Assembly: GCA_033439685.1 (NCBI GenBank)
Contig: JAUEDM010000001.1
Coordinates: 6,138,001 to 6,202,000 of the forward strand
Source: Apodospora peruviana
Lineage: Eukaryota; Ascomycota; Sordariomycetes; Sordariales; Lasiosphaeriaceae
Length of the DNA: 64,000 nucleotides
Direction: 5' to 3'
The notes under the pieces are model-generated. The model was not told where the DNA came from, did no database searches, and saw only the letters and a program-made list of their open reading frames with translations. The position numbers and the translations under genes are program-made. Below, one piece after another: positions 46,964 to 57,353 of this stretch (its first letter is position 1; the number at the start of each line of letters is the position of its first letter).

Positions 46964-47521
46964 TATATCGATTCGTCGACAAGTTGCTAAGATTTTCAAA
47001 AAGTAGGATACTCTGTAGTTATACTAGGAAGAGGAAGTGGGAGCAATAACTACCTAGTACCTACCTGAGGCAGCGAGAATGACGATCTTTATAGATGCTG
47101 GCTCTTCACAGTATGTCTAGTGTTCAGGGAGAAAGAGAGGAGTATTCCCTCCTGTCCCCCCACTGCCCATGGCCCAAAGCTAGCATTTGTGGACCTCTCG
47201 ACCCGAGCTCATTGTGAACGAATGCGAATTCGAAAACGGCAAAAGTGGTCTAAGGAGGCCATTCGGCATTCGGACGTACCGGTGATGTATTTAGTCGTCG
47301 GTTGAGCTCCGCAAAGCGGTGTTAAAAAGAGTGGGTTGCCAACCGGCCCAGGCCTCAGCGCTGCGGCATTCAGGGGTCCAGACACTAACAACTTGGTGCG
47401 AAAACGAAAACGAAAACTGCCTGCCGGCCATGTGCAGACAAAGGCCCATGATGTAATCAGCGCCTCATATTTTTTTTTCCAACACCTCGAGCCATCAAGC
47501 GCGACTGCCCAACACCCGACT
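46964..47521. promoter_or_regulatory. Divergent promoter region between SDR and Tcd genes
   Basis: These 558 bases separate two oppositely oriented start codons and hold both promoters. Visible: ACCTAGTACCTACC near 47,052 and a T9 run (47469-47477) 50 bases before the Tcd ATG. No TATA box stands out. Confidence 0.45.
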
Positions 47522-49231
47522 ATGGCGTCTCTCATTGCACAGACAACGTCCAATTCCAAGATCCAATTGGCAGCCACCGCCGTTGTATCTGCCGCTGTCG
47601 CTGCCGGCGCGGTTCTGAGCTACCAGCGCCTACAGAAAGACGAGCGGCTTTCCCGCCTGAAGCAGTCGATTCCTGATCCTCAGGACAACGATCCTCCCGC
47701 CCTGCACAAGGTGCGCACGCTATCTACACTTCTATAAACCCTGACCGACCGACCCGATCGACTGGCGAACACAAGCTTTCTCTCTTTGCTAACCAAATGC
47801 CCACCTTTGCCAGCTTACAAGACATGGTCCCGTGCCTAAGCCCGGCAAGGAGGATGAACATGGCCAGTTCCTGGCCAATCGCGCCAAGAAGGGCGACTTT
47901 GACGACGAGCTGATCCTCGAACAACTTGCTCGTAATCGCGTGTTCCTCGGCCCTGATGGTCTCGAGAAGCTACGGAGCGCCTTTGTGGTGGTTGTCGGCT
48001 GTGGCGGCGTTGGTTCGCATGCCGCTGCCGCGCTCGCCCGCTCGGGCGTCTCCAAGATCCGCCTGATCGACTTTGACCAGGTGTCGCTCAGCTCGCTCAA
48101 CCGCCACGCCGTTGCCACCCTCGACGACGTCGGCATGCCAAAGGTCCAGTGTCTGCACGATCGGCTGATGGCCATCACGCCGTGGGTGCGTTTCGACTTA
48201 CACCTGGCCAAGTTCGACGGCAGGACCGCCCCTGACCTGCTGGGGGCTTGGGAAGCAGGCGGACAGAAGCCCGACTTTGTGATTGATGCGATAGATAACA
48301 TTGACTCCAAGGTGGAGCTACTCAAATACTGCTGGGATCATGGCCTGCCCGTTATATCGTCCATGGGCGCTGGCACGAAGAGCGACCCAACCCGGATTAT
48401 GGTGGGTGATATCGGGACTAGTACCGACGATGGGCTTTCGCGTGCAACGAGACGTCGGCTGAAGCTACTGGGAATCACCTGCGGCATTCCTGTTGTATTT
48501 TCGACTGAGCAGATGGGCGAAGGCAAAGCCGCGCTCTTACCACTTGCCGAAGAGGAATTCCAAAAGGGGTCAGTGGGCGACCTTAGTTCTTTAGCAGACT
48601 TTCGTGTGCGCATTCTACCCGTTCTAGGGACTATGCCGGCGGTATTTGGCTACACAGCGGCAAATCATGTCATAATGAAGATCACTGGTAAGTGCACCAA
48701 CCTCTTGTCCAATTTTCATTCCTGCACCCAAGGTACTCACCTTCCGGTCAAGGTTATCCCATCGATTACATACCAGGAAAAGCCCGAGACAAGATGTACG
48801 ACGGCATTCTCGCCTTCATCCAGAGCAGCGAGGAAAAGATTGTACGAGCAGCCGCAGGTGCACCTAAAGATGTCTCTGTGGGTCTCAAGGTGCCCATAAC
48901 AACAGGAGATATTGCTTTCCTAGTCGAGGAGCTTTACAGGGGGAGAAGTGTGGTGACTGGCATCCCGACAAAACTGGTTCTTGTTAGGTGGAACAAATCG
49001 GCAGCGAGCCCCCTCGTAAGAATAGCAGGGGTGGCAGGGGAGACGACCGAACAGAAATCGACTATTCTCAAACTGTCCGACCTGGTGTGTATGACCAAGG
49101 ACGAGGCCACAAGACACCAGAAAGAAATTATTTTGGGTGAAAAGAGGCCCGAGGATCTATATGACGCGTCGGTAATAGCAAAGGTTGAATCCAGACGGAA
49201 AGAGGCCGAGACATATGAGAAGTACAGATAA
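47522..49231 (+). CDS. tcd: tRNA threonylcarbamoyladenosine dehydratase (Tcd1/Tcd2, TcdA-like E1 fold)
   Basis: The enzyme converts t6A at tRNA position 37 to its cyclic form (ct6A) using ATP; yeast Tcd1 and Tcd2 sit at the mitochondrial outer membrane. Three exons (47522-47710, 47814-48687, 48753-49231) are separated by introns of 103 nt (GTGCGC..GCTAAC..GCCAG) and 65 nt (GTAAGT..TCAAG), giving about 513 aa. The N-terminus has one hydrophobic helix (about 15-34), a plausible membrane anchor. The ThiF/E1 nucleotide-binding loop GCGGVGSHA lies at 125-133, followed by LIDFDQV, the SLNRHA segment, DAIDNIDSK, and an ITCGIPVVFS stretch. The C-terminal part after the second intron (GYPIDYIPG..) is present and ends at YEKYR. 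It is convergent with the RNA cyclase gene, 211 bases apart. Confidence 0.9.
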
Positions 49232-49442
49232 GCGAGGATACAGCTCCCAGCGATAGAATACCCCCAAACATCTGTTCTCGGGTGTTTATTAAACAATATA
49301 AAACGTTTAGCTACTTTACAGGCCCGGTATATGCATCTGGGACCTTGACCCTTTTTCTGGTGACGGACCTTCCTTCATCTCGGTACACTCACTACCCCGG
49401 ACATCGTCAGAGGCCCGCCCTGCCCAGGCCTGATCGGAGCTC

Positions 49443-51046
49443 TCAGGTGTGGGTTTTATCCATGCGCATCCCGACACCATCGCACACGCGGCCATCATTA
49501 TACCACACCACGCCGGGCAGCAGCTCGGTCGTCACCCACCGTGCTGTCGTCGTATGCGTGCTGCCCTCCCCGAATGGTTCCTGTAACTTTTTTCTGCTGA
49601 CCTTGCGTATCTCCACAGTTGTGAATATTGCGCTGGTATTCTTCGCCCTATCATCCTCATTCGTTGTTATCTTTTTCTTCTCACTGCCACTGCTTGGCAA
49701 CACCTCGATCTCATTCTCATCGCCTTCAACCGTCACTTGGCGGTCCATCTTATTTCCAAGCTCTTTCACTTCCTCATCTTTTCCATGGTGTTGGTTAGAG
49801 GAAGTGCCGTCGCTGGCGGTGCTACGGGGAAACGAAGTCCGCCCGCTGGCGAGCGCCTGAAAAATGACCAGTTGGTCATGCAGGTACTCGTCCACGTCGC
49901 CACCGGTGGATATCTCCTCGTAGAGATCTCGCGATAGTTTTCGAGAGATGTTCTCGCTGAACGTCGTCTCCTGATTCTGGTCGTTGTTGTTGTTGTTGTT
50001 CTTCTTCCTGTTCTTGTTATTCTTTGCATGTTTGTTTTTTGGGACCGCAGTGAGTATGTCTCGCCCCCAACGCCTGCGCGGCTGGGTACAGCCCGTTTCG
50101 GGAGAACACTTGGGAGAGATGGCTACCAGGAGAACGTAGACGCGCGAGTCGGAGCCGCTGTCCTCCATGATTTTGAAGGTGACGTCGACGTTGGGGAAGA
50201 GGTCGTCCAGGTCCTGGGCGAGAGCTTTTGAGAGCGGAGAGTGCATTGTTGCTGGCGCAATGAGCGAGACGTCGACTTTATGGACACCGTTGCTCTTGTT
50301 CTTATTGCTCTCGTGGCGATGGTAGTGGTAGCTACCGCCAGAAGTAGCAGCGCTTCGGGGTACCAACGGCTCACCGATCGGGAGCGGGTATATCTTGAAG
50401 GCAACGGTGCCGTGCCGCGACTTCCCCTGGTGCCAGCCGCGGGATTTCAGTTCCCGCTCGACGCGGATAGCTGGAAAGGCCTCCTCGATGGTGGGTAACA
50501 GGACTTGGTCCAGGTACTCGTACGAGAGTGAAAAGGAGACATTTGTGCCTCCCATGATCTCAAGGTCGACGGGACACGAAGGAGATTTTCCGTCGTCGCT
50601 ACCGTTGCTGCTGGCGAATAAGAGGAAGGGAAAGATTGCCTGAAAGATCAGCATGATGCTCGCGGCTGGCGATTCGGCAATGATCTTGATGGTTCTGTCC
50701 CTAAGGCCTGATGGCTTCCGTCTGGGCCGGAACTCGAGCGTGTGGCTCCCGACGAAGAGACCTTCGACGTCAGCCCCGGTGGCTTTGGCGAGCCACTCGA
50801 TTGACGAGACGTGTTGGGCTTTGAGACCTGCCAGAACCAGGTCAGTTATTCTTCTTATGTCTGGTGGGGGTACAGAAACATAAAGCGATTACCTCCGCCT
50901 CGAGGGCCCGCGCGATTCCCACGGACATTGGTGATGCGAATGGGTTGAGTCGCGACGGCTGCGAGCACGCATGCTATCCGCACAAGCTGACCGCCGCCCT
51001 CTCCGGTTCTTCCGTCGAGCTCAATGATTCTTGTTGATTCCTTCAT
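49443..51046 (-). CDS. rtcA: RNA 3'-terminal phosphate cyclase (RtcA family)
   Basis: RtcA enzymes convert RNA 3'-phosphate ends to 2',3'-cyclic phosphates through an adenylated histidine. Exon 1 (51046-50893) encodes the diagnostic GRTGEGGGQLVRIACVLA. A 65-nt intron (50892-50828, GTAATC..CTGAC..GGCAG) joins it to exon 2, giving RGGGLKAQHVSSIEWL, the conserved RtcA second block. The protein is about 512 aa, against about 340-370 in bacteria and animals. The excess is a charged, Asn/Lys-rich insert (KKNNNNNN and neighbours) and a Glu/Asp/Ser-rich segment between the EYLHDQL block and the C-terminal block. A histidine in STHTTTARW, about residue 476, is in the place expected for the catalytic residue. 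An ATG upstream in frame lies before the intron-like, T-rich leader and was not used. Confidence 0.85.
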
Positions 51047-52428
51047 CACTTTTTTTGCTTGGTCCCTTCTTTGTCGGTTGCAGCTGGACAATGTTGTAGA
51101 TGTTGTAAAGGCAGGTGTAAGAAGGGCAATAGGACCGCCTTTTATGTTGAAAAAGCTTGGCATAGATTGTGCAATGAAGTGAATGAATGATCCGATTTTT
51201 GGCTGAGTAGTCCGATACATTCATTCACTGGTATCTTGACTGGGTGTGCAAAGAGAACTTATTATGAGTTGTTCAATGTGCAGTTTGATCGCAACTTGTT
51301 GACTCACACGGTGAGGAGCGGGCGAGGATTTAGACGTACCTATGTGTAGTAGTGATTGTTGGAGTTACAAGCGTCAATAAATTCGTACAGAGTAATCCGT
51401 ACGGACTACTGCTTGAAAGTCGACCGGAGATACGCCAATCAGCAAGCTTACCGCCGTCCACCACCGCCCCTATTGTCATCTGTTGTTCTTTCCTCTGATA
51501 TTTTGTCTAACGAACTCATGCCCGTCTATTACATGGAATCACCGTATATAAACGACAAATACATTTAATTCACTAACACTGTATCAAAATCGGTGAAGAA
51601 AAGGGGGTAATCCCTCTTGACCTAGGAAGAAGCTAGCGACATCCAATGATACTATCCGTATCTACGGCTTTGATAGAAAATTACCCTTATATACCTGATC
51701 TCATGGACTTATCTCGCTCCCAGCATCAATGCAATTAAACCAGGACAAGCCTCTATTTTTCACTGACCAGGTAATCCAGAGAAGGGAAAAAAAAGGCGAA
51801 AAAAAGAATTGCACCAAAGGAGATTCGAACTCACAACGCTGTCCGTTAGGCTGTCAACCGGGGCAGGGTCCTATCTGGAAGAAGGTTAATAAGCTCGGGA
51901 AGTGAGGCGAATGACCGCTGCGCCAAGTTGACTTGACGCGTCCATTGCTGGATGGAACCTCTGATGTTGGAAGCGATAGTGTCGAGGAAACCTATATACC
52001 ACCATGGAAGTTGGTCCCTCCAGCTCGGCAGGGCCGTACATTACTGCTGCCCCCATTTTCAGCAGCCGTCCATACGACTGTCAAGGGCGTCGGCCGGGCA
52101 CGGACACTTCCGTTGTCGAGTGGAAGCGGTCAAGTCCCCACGGCGTCGTCCGGGGCACCGCCATCTCCGCCGCCATCGTCACGTCTTCCCCCATCTTCCG
52201 TCTCATCTTTCAGCACCGTATACAGATCCCGCTCGCACATGCCGTACTCAATGATCTTTTGTATTTGATATAGATGCTCCTGCACATCTCACAAAACAGG
52301 CGGGGTATATGGTGCTCAAAAGGCATAGCTTTCTCATAGATGTAACTTCGGATTTGCTAAGTACCTAGTATATAGGGATGGTGCGAATAAACGCCGGCCG
52401 CGGCCCATTAGGAACTGCATACCGACAC
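51047..52428. other. Intergenic region with tRNA-like element
   Basis: About 1.4 kb between the RtcA start and the 3' end of the membrane-protein gene. It holds a degenerate tRNA-like Pol III element (51799-51932), a T-rich RtcA leader, and short ORFs in overlapping frames around 51,933-52,273 with no recognised features. Confidence 0.5.
51799..51932 (-). ncRNA. Degenerate tRNA-like Pol III element
   Basis: On the minus strand there is an A-box TGGCGCAGCGG (51925-51915), a B-box/T-loop GAGTTCGAATC (51832-51822), a 3' end resembling an acceptor (TTGGTGCA), and a T7 run (51805-51799), with a second T8 run at 51794-51787, where Pol III would stop. The boxes are about 90 bases apart, so an intron or insertion would be needed. 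The 5' seven bases do not pair with the 3' acceptor strand, and the T stem has a mismatch. It is therefore likely a tRNA pseudogene or tRNA-derived repeat, not a functional tRNA. No anticodon is assigned. Confidence 0.35.
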
Positions 52429-53712
52429 TCATGCCGAAGTAGCGTGCCGAACCTGGCCCTTCTCCGCTCGGTCGTCGTCGTCACCGTATCTGGCAGCAGC
52501 AGATCCACTATCATTATTGCTACTAGAAGGCCACGGTGCCTTGATCGAAGTCCCAGTATCGTTCGCACCGCTGCCACGCTGCTGCTGCTGCTCCAGTGGC
52601 TGCGGTGCTTCTCTTTCGACGACTCTATTACCTGCTGCGTCTCCAGCAACAGGGGAGGAAGAAGAGCTCCTCTTCTTTTCCTTATCACCCTTCTGACCGG
52701 ATCCTGCAGTAGGCTGCTGGGGCAAGGCAACGCGGCCATTCATCTGGAAGGACTTGGCATTCGCGTTGCTGAGCGCCAGCAGGCCGGCAGTCAGCAGTAG
52801 TAGCGCCATCATGACGATGGCACCGGCCTGAGTCGTGTTGCCCGACAGGGCGGCGACAAGGTAGACGAGCAGTTTCGCCGCCGCCTCGAAGTAACCCTCC
52901 ACCTGTGTCTTGGCCCGCAGCCACGCGTGGGACGTGATGGCTTGCAGGTCGGAGGGCGTGCCGCGCAGTCGCACCGAAGAGTGGCCTAGGGAGACGGTGT
53001 ACTCGGTCAACTGGTTGTTTGGGGGCGAAATACCCCCAGGCTTCGGCGGGGTGCCAGAGCTGGCGTCAGGGCTGCTGCTCATCGGTGGCGGAGGAGGATC
53101 AGTAGGAGGTGGTGGCTGTCGTTTTATGCGCTGCTTGATGACCCAGATGTTGAGTATGCGCGCGAGCATGAGGGCGAGCAGGGACCCAAGCGTCCACCAG
53201 TCCTGCAACAAAACTACCAACACCAGGGAAGCCACCGTCAGCACAGGGCTGCTCAGGTACAGCAGGTGCGAGACCCATCCAAGGTCGGGCGCATCGGTCT
53301 CGGCCCAGATGGTAGCGTGCATGCCACTGTTGGACCGCCTCAGGAAATAGCGGGCGTTCCACCTGACGGGGATGGCGCCGACGTCGAGCGTGACAGTCTG
53401 GCCCGGGCGAGCGATGCGCCGGATGTAGTGTGCGGTGGCGGCATTGTTGATCCGGAAGGTGGTGGGCTTGCCGTCCTGGTCCTCGACGGCGTTGACGATG
53501 GCGGCTGCGTCGGCTGACCCGCGAGCGAGCTCCTCAGCGGCCTGTTGGTAGTGCAAGCCCGGGGCGAGCAACAAGGCGTCCAGCCAGCTCGAGCCCCCGG
53601 TGATTGCTGTGCGCTGGGCAACCGTGCTGAGGTCGGCGAGGGCGAGAAGGCCGCCAGCGGAGAGCGAAACGCCAGGAATCGGACTGGTTGTCCACTGGGG
53701 GAACGACACCAT
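52429..53712 (-). CDS. Multi-pass membrane protein of unknown function, 427 aa
   Basis: Not assigned to a family. It is a single exon starting at the ATG at 53712; the frame opens a few codons earlier without an ATG. The N-terminal 145 residues look like a soluble domain. Hydrophobic segments follow at about 148-170, 172-192, 276-290 and 297-316. A Pro-rich loop (199-210) and a Ser/Pro-rich stretch separate the two hydrophobic pairs. The C-terminal 100 residues are low complexity (Ser, Gln, Asp) and probably cytosolic. The coding region is GC-rich with little interruption and fits its neighbours, so it is very likely a real gene. It is divergent from the Mgr3-like gene, with 946 bases between. 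Confidence 0.7.
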   Translation of the reverse strand: MVSFPQWTTSPIPGVSLSAGGLLALADLSTVAQRTAITGGSSWLDALLLAPGLHYQQAAEELARGSADAAAIVNAVEDQDGKPTTFRINNAATAHYIRRIARPGQTVTLDVGAIPVRWNARYFLRRSNSGMHATIWAETDAPDLGWVSHLLYLSSPVLTVASLVLVVLLQDWWTLGSLLALMLARILNIWVIKQRIKRQPPPPTDPPPPPMSSSPDASSGTPPKPGGISPPNNQLTEYTVSLGHSSVRLRGTPSDLQAITSHAWLRAKTQVEGYFEAAAKLLVYLVAALSGNTTQAGAIVMMALLLLTAGLLALSNANAKSFQMNGRVALPQQPTAGSGQKGDKEKKRSSSSSPVAGDAAGNRVVEREAPQPLEQQQQRGSGANDTGTSIKAPWPSSSNNDSGSAAARYGDDDDRAEKGQVRHATSA

Positions 53713-54658
53713 TATTATCACGACGCTTTTGATGGTGTATATTCTCCGTATCTAAGGTCTCGATCCTTATATATCGGCCTCGGCTCTGATCATCAAAGGA
53801 CCTTTGGTCAAACCGCCGAACGGCCTTTGCTTGTTCTTCCCACACGATATGTCGATATCGACCTTTGCTGACACCGCGGCGAGATCATGGCAGTAAATGC
53901 TGGAGGGAGAAGAAGGTGTAAGATTGGCGATTCTGGGGTTGGCGTTGTCCAAGTAACAACCAGCCACCTCTGCTACAGGCGCCGTGGAAGTAGCTGCCTG
54001 CAGGTTAGGTATCGGTACTATCCGTACCGTGAACCAGTCTCGTGCCATCATTCTCACAGATGTAGATTACCGGTGCCTAATCACCAGACCAGTTCAGACT
54101 GATGTGCGCTTTCTCCTGCTCCATTGTATTTGTGCCGTGATTCGTCGTCAGGCACATCTACAATATATTGACCATCCATCTGATATCCGTCCCGGACACT
54201 TCAGAGCAATGCTGAAGTCGGGTGGGTGTGGTCCACTGGTCCAGGACTCCATTGTGCTACCGTGTGTCCACTAACTTACAGGGCTGATGGCGCTGGGCCG
54301 CGTCCGGGTGCGCCCTGTCCAATGCCGTAGCGCGGCCATCAGGCGGCATCTTCCGATGGTGCCAAGCCGCGAGCTGGAACTTCCAAAGTTGGGACGAGAC
54401 CTCTCTGGGGCTCTGAATTATATTCCGCAACATCGTCATCGACCAAATAACGTCTAAGCTCCTCGCCTCAGCTGTCAAGTTACCCGCCCCCATGCCACAT
54501 CCAACAATCGAACATCGTTAACCACATCGGTCAGCAGACTTCAATGGGTCCCATCTTGGCGCTTACAGCGTAGGGGCTGAAGACACAATTTCTTCCACCT
54601 TACTTGCGCCCGCGCCTTCGAAATTGAGTTTCGACTTTTATAGCCTTCGACACCCCTA
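53713..54658. promoter_or_regulatory. Divergent promoter region
   Basis: These 946 bases separate the starts of the membrane-protein gene (-) and the Mgr3-like gene (+) and should hold both promoters. ORFs within are short and overlapping. No TATA box stands out. Confidence 0.4.
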
Positions 54659-56383
54659 ATGTCTCCCCGGCTCCTCCTGCTCCGGCGCGCGCTCGTCCGC
54701 CCGTCCCGGTCAACACCATCTCTATCACCACTGGCTTCGTCACTGTTGGTGCGGACTTTTGCGCACAGCACGGCGCTTCGCTCCAATATTCGAACACGTC
54801 CCCAGCTCCCCTTCCTATCGTCACCCACCACCACATCGTGCGGCACCCGGGTCCGCTACCTAACGACGGAGCGCAAGGCTAAGATAAAATACGACATAAA
54901 GCTTGGCGTCAAGTACACGGGATATATCTGGATAGCTTTCGGCTGCTTGTCTTTAATCGCCTTTGTCGTCAAGCAGGAGTCGCTCGAACGGCAGTTTCCG
55001 ACACCGCACGAATGGACTTTTGTGACACGAATGCGCTTTCGATACACCCAAGACGAGCTCAACCTCAACGAAAACAGATATGTGGTTGACTGGGTGCGCG
55101 TGGTACAGTGGATCAAGCACGTCGTGACCCGACTGGAAGACCCCAATATTGATGGCCAGGGCGTGAGGGATGCTTCTCCTGACCGGCCTCCCGGAACGAA
55201 AGACATCAGTGCCATGCCAGAGCCATGGAGGAGGGGATACTACGAGGCCATGATGCTTTACGCCAAAGCTGCAGAGAATGTGGATGGATGGGTGGTGGAC
55301 AGGACGAGAAACGAGGCGTTTCCAGGAGACACAGTTGTCGGGCCGTCGAATCCCAACCCGGCACCTCTCTCGCCAGGGACCCGAGGCCAACCGAAGGAGG
55401 AGGATTGCGAGATTGCGTTTGAGTCTCCCAACGATATTTATCTGAGAATCCTCTCCACCGAGGGTTGGACCAGCCGTCAGAGGTTAGAGGCCAGCCTGGC
55501 ATATGCCTCGTGGCTGGAGTTCAAGGGTATTACGGGGCCGGCTAGCATTGTCTACGAAGACGCGGTGAACCAGACGGCCTCTGAACAGAGGTCGTCGCCG
55601 GTAGATTTCAAAACCTGGACGCTCGATGACTCCGCCGGCCTGCCCTCCGGAAATCTGCTGTCAGCCCTTACAGCGTACGCCGAGTTTAGAGGAAGACACG
55701 GCGATGTTTCGGCGGCTCTGCCGATCTTTGTTTCCATACTAAAAGCGCGCCGGAGTCTCCCGGCACCAGATCCGAACCTCGTCCAGAACGTGCGCGGTTC
55801 GAGATCCAAAGCGGGCCCGCTCGCAATGATAACGAGTCTCCTTGGACCGCCAGCATACCCATCGCCCCCGGATGACGGCACCGCACCGCCTGTCCGGGAC
55901 GCAAAGGAAATGTGCGAGGAGGCTGCGCTCAGCCTCCATATTGGAGAAATTATTTACACGTCCCAAACTGCCAGCCGCGAAGAAGGCCTCAGCTGGACGC
56001 GCGAAGCCGTTGACATGGCTGAGGAACAGCTCCACAAGCTTAAATCATCCAAAACAGACCGCCCCGCCCAACATACCTGCCGGGACTGCCTTACTGCTGG
56101 GCTGAGCAACTGGCAGACCATGGTCGCACGCTTAGCCCGTGAAGAAGCGGCCAAGAAGGAAGAGGCCGAAAGACCGTCCACAGAAACAGCAGGTACAACG
56201 ACGAGTGGTGGCGGATGGTTTGGCTTGTGGGGCGGTGCTGGAGAGTCTGCTGTCAAAAAGGAGGATTTGAGCCGGTGGGCGGCGGAAGAAAAAGTTATAC
56301 AAGAGCGGGAGAGGAGAGCCAAGGACCTACTCGAGGAGCTAGAGGCGCCTGCGAGCGGATTCGGTGCTCTCTTTTCTGCTTGA
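54659..56383 (+). CDS. Mitochondrial single-pass protein, Mgr3-like
   Basis: This is a single-exon 574-aa protein. The first 65 residues are rich in Arg, Ser and Leu with almost no acids, a mitochondrial targeting sequence. One membrane segment lies at about 86-104 (YTGYIWIAFGCLSLIAFVV). A conserved-looking PTPHEWTFVTRMRFR follows, then a largely helical soluble region with repeat-like pairs (YYEAMMLYAKAAE; RLEASLAYASWLEFKG; LTAYAEFRGRHGDVSAALPIFVSIL) that suggest TPR-like helices, and a Lys/Glu-rich C-terminus likely to form a coiled coil. The layout matches fungal Mgr3, an adaptor of the inner-membrane i-AAA protease; that name is a recollection of architecture, not a demonstrated match. 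It is convergent with the Arb2-domain gene. Confidence 0.75.
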   Translation: MSPRLLLLRRALVRPSRSTPSLSPLASSLLVRTFAHSTALRSNIRTRPQLPFLSSPTTTSCGTRVRYLTTERKAKIKYDIKLGVKYTGYIWIAFGCLSLIAFVVKQESLERQFPTPHEWTFVTRMRFRYTQDELNLNENRYVVDWVRVVQWIKHVVTRLEDPNIDGQGVRDASPDRPPGTKDISAMPEPWRRGYYEAMMLYAKAAENVDGWVVDRTRNEAFPGDTVVGPSNPNPAPLSPGTRGQPKEEDCEIAFESPNDIYLRILSTEGWTSRQRLEASLAYASWLEFKGITGPASIVYEDAVNQTASEQRSSPVDFKTWTLDDSAGLPSGNLLSALTAYAEFRGRHGDVSAALPIFVSILKARRSLPAPDPNLVQNVRGSRSKAGPLAMITSLLGPPAYPSPPDDGTAPPVRDAKEMCEEAALSLHIGEIIYTSQTASREEGLSWTREAVDMAEEQLHKLKSSKTDRPAQHTCRDCLTAGLSNWQTMVARLAREEAAKKEEAERPSTETAGTTTSGGGWFGLWGGAGESAVKKEDLSRWAAEEKVIQERERRAKDLLEELEAPASGFGALFSA

Positions 56384-57353
56384 AAGAAGAGAAAATGACA
56401 AATTAATGGAGGGTTGGACGACCGCTTGTGTCTCTGTTAAATAACACTCTCTCTTTCCCATATCATGCTTCGGTCTCTCCGTATTGAGATCTTTGTTTCT
56501 TCGGGTGGTCGGTCCTGTTTTGATCTGATCCGATTGAAAAGACGTAACCGCGGATGGATGGTATCAAGCCGATTCAATTTCCGGAGACTGGACCTGAAAA
56601 GGCAGCCGCGTTGAACGATGACATGCTACTCACTCACTCTTATCGAACTTAGTCGTGTCAAAATGATGGGATTGCATGGGTCGAAGGCCTCGGCAACTCG
56701 GTCAGTCATGTGTATTACGTAGATAAGCTGTGTAGCTACTTGATAAGTTGCTGTGAATGATCTTTTGATACGATGAGGAGCGGGAGGTAGATATTTGACA
56801 ACTAATAACACTTGAGACCTGTTGAGATACAAAAATCATTACATCTATATCAAGAAAAGGGTTACCTGGGTGACCTTCGCATGGACAAGAAGGGGAGCCA
56901 GAATCGAACCCCGTACAATCAGGTATGATAGAGCTGCTAGCTGAGGAGAAACGAATACTTTGTCTACCTAGGCACCTGCTGCTGCTTGTCTAACTTATGC
57001 TTATAGAAGTTGTGTGACGATGTATCTCACTCTCCCTTAGGTAGTGCAATATCGCTCCTTAGAACGAACACGCCAGCATGGTGTTTCGTGGTGTCCTGTC
57101 GTAATAATCCCGATCTTTTAGTATGCTATTGAACGCCGAGCTCACCGTAATTTGCGCCATGATTGCCGTGTGTGTTTCCCATACCTTACCATCATTCATT
57201 ATAGCAATCATCACTTTCTCTGATCTCGTAAATCTCTTTAGCCACCCAGCACTGCCCAGCCCAGTCAGATCCTCACTCCCACTCTCAAATGGCAAGCCAT
57301 AGTAACAATCGGCGTTTTGGTTCTCGTGGCAGCAGCCGAGCACCTCAGATGAT
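56384..57353. other. Convergent intergenic region
   Basis: About 970 bases between two 3' ends. It has one T-loop-like word on the minus strand near 56,895-56,920 without a matching tRNA, an ACCTAGG word at 56,967 and CTTAGGTA at 57,037. The minus-strand ORF at 57059-57451 runs antisense to this region and into the Arb2 gene's 3' end; I see no support for it. Confidence 0.45.

Noticed and set aside
56885..56960. T-loop-like word GGTTCGATTC on the minus strand, possible tRNA
   Set aside because: The T stem does not pair properly, no A-box was found at the right distance, and the 5' acceptor strand is missing.
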